From Hybos culiciformis (lineage: Eukaryota > Arthropoda > Insecta > Diptera > Hybotidae), in NCBI GenBank assembly GCA_964007475.1, contig OZ023274.1, forward strand, positions 53,153,678 through 53,217,677: 64,000 nt of DNA, given 5' to 3'. The notes beneath the pieces were generated by a model that saw nothing but the letters and a program-made list of their open reading frames with translations, was not told where the DNA came from and did no database searches. Position 1 is the stretch's first letter. Each line of letters starts with the position of its first letter. The position numbers were made by a program, and so were the translations under genes. This document shows, one piece after another, positions 60,852 to 64,000 of this stretch.

Positions 60852-61279
60852 CTGTGTTCAAAAGCCAAAACGTCTTCAAAAGCCGAAACGTCAAAATTGA
60901 GATAATATTATAAAGTTGCTTCTTTATTTATGGAGTTTATTTTCATCCTTACTCTTTTTGTTCTATGACAATCCGTTAAGAAGTTATAGACATTCGACAA
61001 ACGTCCTAACTAAAAATTTTTTGATTGTGTTTTGGGAAAATAATATTAGGTTTACTATGAAAAACGTCTTATTTGCTTCTTATTCAAATAACAGAAGTTT
61101 AAACTAATAATTTGATAATTTATAAACAAAAAACTGAAACCAAATTTGTTCTCAAAACTTTTCTAAACAAATTACAATTTTTTAAAAAATACATTTTTTG
61201 TAATTTAAAAAAAAGTTTTATTCCGCTCTAACTCAAAACAAAGATTTTGCGGATAAGACGTTCTGGCTTTTGAACACAG
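60852..61279. mobile_element. MITE-like element with CTGTGTTCAAAAGCC ends
   Basis: Left end CTGTGTTCAAAAGCCAAAAC; right end in reverse complement CTGTGTTCAAAAGCCAGAAC. TAT occurs immediately on both sides and may be a 3-bp duplication. An open frame at 60916-61107 has no domain signal and is taken as chance. Confidence 0.75.
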
Positions 61280-62251
61280 TATACATATTAATACATCAAA
61301 CGTTATTATACATGTAAGAAGATCAGCATAGAAGTTAATGCAATTTTAGTAAAACTTTTGAAATTTATAGTTATAAAAATTTTTTTTTACGGATTTCCAC
61401 GAATTCTAATAAAATTTTATCTGACAATATTATGGTGACATCATTGTGTAAATGTTTATAATATCTGAAATGTTTTAATAACATTTTTAGCCCGTTGTCC
61501 ATCAAAAGTAAAAAAACGGACTATATGTTTTCACTTTCTGTCTGTCCGTCTGTCGGTCCACACAAAAATGCTTATAAAAATATAGTTACTTTAATTCAAG
61601 CTAAAATATGAGATTTTCTGAGTGCGAACTCCGGAGATAGAAGCTTGTAACTGGCTAATGGTCGATATTATTTTGATGAAAAATTTATATAATTTAAATT
61701 TTTTTTAAAAGTTTCAATGGATTCTGATAAAAATTAGTACGAGAGTATATAGCATGTCGTTTAGAGACAGAAAAAAAATTATAAGCACCCAACACATATT
61801 TATTCATTTTTAGTTTAGATACGCATAATAGAATAGAATCGCCCATGTAGGAAATACATATAAGTTTTATATTTTATAGCATTTAATTAATTTTCTTTTT
61901 ATATTCTATTTGCAAAAATCAATAATACAATCTCAAAAGAACTGTAATAAAAAATTCATAATGTGAAATAAATATCACGAATTTAAATTCATGTGTGAAT
62001 TTTTAAAACTAAACTTTAAATTTTGGAGTGGATCAAGTATTTAAGTGTAATGTACATATGCTATCAAAACTCAGTACATATATGAAAGACCAATTTAATT
62101 TATATGAAATATAATTTTTGCTATTATTTCAAGTAAAAAATAAAAGATAGTGATAAGCAGATAGGGACGGGGAGGGGAGTCATATAAATTTTAAAAAAAC
62201 GACAAAAACACTTAATTCAAGTGGACTAATTGGAAAATTAAGACACTTCCA

Positions 62252-62296
62252 GATCGAGGTGGGAATCGAACATGCCACTACACCATGACGGCCGAC
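62252..62296 (-). repeat. tRNA-derived SINE remnant
   Basis: Read on the minus strand, the sequence contains TGGTGTAGTGG (A-box-like) followed closely by GTTCGATTCCC (B-box-like) and CACCTCGA. The spacing is far too short for a tRNA, since the anticodon arm is missing, so it is not a tRNA gene. It looks like the deleted head of a tRNA-derived SINE. Confidence 0.5.
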
Positions 62297-63354
62297 AATA
62301 ATAAAAAGATAATAGGTATATAGAAATTTGAAAAGATCTTTTTTTCAACCACCAGTTTTCAGTTTTAGAGCTTCTAAGTGAACTGAATGAAAACATAAAT
62401 CAAGAATATTCATCAGTTCGACAATCAAATATTACTTTAATTACAATAATTTAGTCCTTCTTAGTTAATGTTGAAAAGTTTTTAATCGCAAAAAATAAAT
62501 TGAAAAATTTAGTTACTAAATTTTGGTTGCAGAAATTAAATTTTTCAGTTAGAGTAAAGTTCTTTTCGTTAAACAACTTCTAAATTTAAATTGTTACTTT
62601 ACTGTCATATAATGACTTTATTCAAGTTTATTCAAATTCATTTGAATCGCCTTAAAATTTGGCAATATGATAAAATTTCAATCTATTTACAGCTTTTGGT
62701 AAATATTATTAAAAAATGAAAAAAAAAAATTATTTTTATATAAGTTAATAATTAAATAGCCTATCTCATATGTCTTCGAAGCATATCCTTATTTAAGTCA
62801 AGTTCATACAAAAAAAAAAATACAACCCAAAAAAAGACAATTTTTGATATAAATCCTTTATATGGTACTAATTTAAATTCGAGAGATAAGGAAAATCATT
62901 TCATCTTAATTTTTGCATTTTACTTTTTCACAAAAATTTTTTTCACTTTTTTATTTCACAAAACCCTTGAATGCAGCAAAAGCCCTTCATTTTCTATCAA
63001 CCGATCGAGCTGAACTACGAGTGGGTACGCAAAATTTGATCTCGATCGGATGGGTCAATTTTCATTTCTTGATTTTGGAGACAATCAACGCGACCAAATT
63101 AATATAAAGAATTTAATATCAATCATTCCCAAATTAAATTATAAAAAAAAAAGATTCAAAACTACGTATATAGTCCGGTCAACTTAACCCAAAAAAATAG
63201 GGACAAAGTTACATTAATTCGCAGCAAGCTAAAAATTGGTATGAATGTTCAAAATATTATTATAAATGAACTGTGAAAAGTCCCAATTGATCCGGTGTGT
63301 GCAAAAAAATTTATTTGCTATGATATAAGTTGTTATCAATTACTTCAATTACAG

Positions 63355-63975
63355 GTTGTTATTTTGTCAACTATGCCAACTTTATTTTTATCAATCGAGG
63401 CAACAAAAATATCAAAATATAATGCTATAAATTCATTGAAAGATCTTATTTTAGCGTATGGTGCACTTGCAATTACAAATAAATTAATTTTTATAATAAT
63501 TTCAGAAAAAAAAATTGAAAAATTATTCAATTATTTTGACGAAATATATCAGCAACTTCGAAATAAAAATCATACAGAAGAAAATAAACAAATATTTTCA
63601 AAAATGTTAAAAATGTTTTGCATTGCTTATAGTCTAGCTACAATTCTATATTTTTTTGTATTTTCATTTTTATATTACTTAAAAGATGTTAAAATTTTAC
63701 CAGTTGATTTCATTGAAACAACAAAAAGCCCATATTTTGAATTAATTTGGATGTTTGAAATTGCAGTTGCTTTAGTAAATTCAGTGTTCGGAGGAATATT
63801 TGATACGGTAAATATATCATTTTTTGAAATCGCTAATTTTGACATAAATGCAATAAAATATTATATAATCATTAGAGTGGTTCAAAATTACCAATGTCGA
63901 AGGGGCTCAAACTTTTTTACGAAGACTCTTCGAAACATAACATTTAAACCAAAAAGATTCAAAATTTTTTTTTGA
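63355..63975 (+). CDS. Odorant-receptor-like (7tm_6) coding region, partial
   Basis: The frame (open from 63295 to 63975) has hydrophobic segments VVILSTMPTLFLSI, ALAITNKLIFIIIS, CIAYSLATILYFFVFSFLYY and LIWMFEIAVALVNSVFGGIF, with the charged loop KIEKLFNYFDEIYQQL between TM2 and TM3. The segment LPVDFIETTKSPYFEL matches the conserved extracellular-loop pattern of insect odorant receptors, which are membrane ligand-gated cation channels acting with Orco. The start is uncertain: TTACAG at 63349-63354 is a good acceptor, so this is probably an internal exon whose first exon was not found. After about 63880 the reading (VVQNYQCRRGSNFF) loses family character and stops at 63975. An exon end, insertion or gene decay there cannot be separated. 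The rest lies beyond the window. Confidence 0.6.
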   Translation, partial: VVILSTMPTLFLSIEATKISKYNAINSLKDLILAYGALAITNKLIFIIISEKKIEKLFNYFDEIYQQLRNKNHTEENKQIFSKMLKMFCIAYSLATILYFFVFSFLYYLKDVKILPVDFIETTKSPYFELIWMFEIAVALVNSVFGGIFDTVNISFFEIANFDINAIKYYIIIRVVQNYQCRRGSNFFTKTLRNITFKPKRFKIFF

Positions 63976-64000
63976 GGTTTTCACAAATTTTTCCTCACAA

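Larger units (their letters stand above)
60041..63294. other. Gene-poor region between the hAT block and the receptor gene
   Basis: It contains the MITE-like element at 60852-61279, a tRNA-derived remnant at 62252-62296 and AT-rich DNA. A segment near 61495-61560 (GTCTGTCCGTCTGTCGG) resembles text common in insect repeats. No gene is supported. Confidence 0.5.

Overview
The window is nuclear DNA from an insect. Genes are split by short GT-AG introns, intergenic and intronic DNA is very AT-rich, and DNA-transposon debris and two LINE tails are scattered throughout. The gene set is animal: MADF-BESS protein, ref(2)P/p62, large C2H2 zinc-finger genes and an insect-type odorant receptor. The order cannot be fixed from sequence alone. 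The ref(2)P, MADF-BESS and receptor families fit a holometabolous insect, and palindromic GGTAGGTACCTACC-type microsatellites occur repeatedly.

Left part (1-10.5 kb): housekeeping genes. A QNG1 (queuosine salvage) gene enters from the left edge on the minus strand. It is followed by DMAC2L/ATP synthase factor B (minus), a four-exon MADF-BESS gene (minus) and six-exon PAICS (plus), the bifunctional purine-synthesis enzyme. Several short inverted-repeat transposons and a LINE tail sit between them; one of these, at 6134-6515, has perfect 8-bp target duplications of the hAT type.

Middle left (12-24.5 kb): two tandem, same-strand copies of ref(2)P (SQSTM1/p62). Both have PB1, ZZ and UBA domains and the same three-exon structure. 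Their central regions have diverged: copy A is polyasparagine-rich and has no evident W-type LIR motif, while copy B has poly-Ala/Gln tracts and a clear WTMI LIR. Between and inside them lie three copies of a ~1.2-kb inverted-repeat element, a nested pair of inverted-repeat elements, and a 12-bp minisatellite inside a ~100-bp tandem repeat.

Middle (25.7-53.9 kb): six C2H2 zinc-finger genes. Two are on plus (Z1, Z2), three are tandem paralogues on minus with matching exon phases and a shared C-terminal block (Z3, Z4, Z5), and one is long on plus (Z6). All six begin with a related short N-terminal element containing a C-x2-C pair, which suggests one local gene-family expansion. Their targets are unknown.

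Right part (53.9-64 kb): gene-poor and transposon-rich. A decayed ~4.2-kb hAT element (transposase C-terminus still readable) contains a second hAT-like element with perfect 8-bp target duplications, which itself contains a small foldback element. A partial odorant-receptor-like coding region closes the window. No prokaryotic, viral or CRISPR features were seen. The most notable points are the diverged ref(2)P pair and the zinc-finger cluster with its shared N- and C-terminal blocks.
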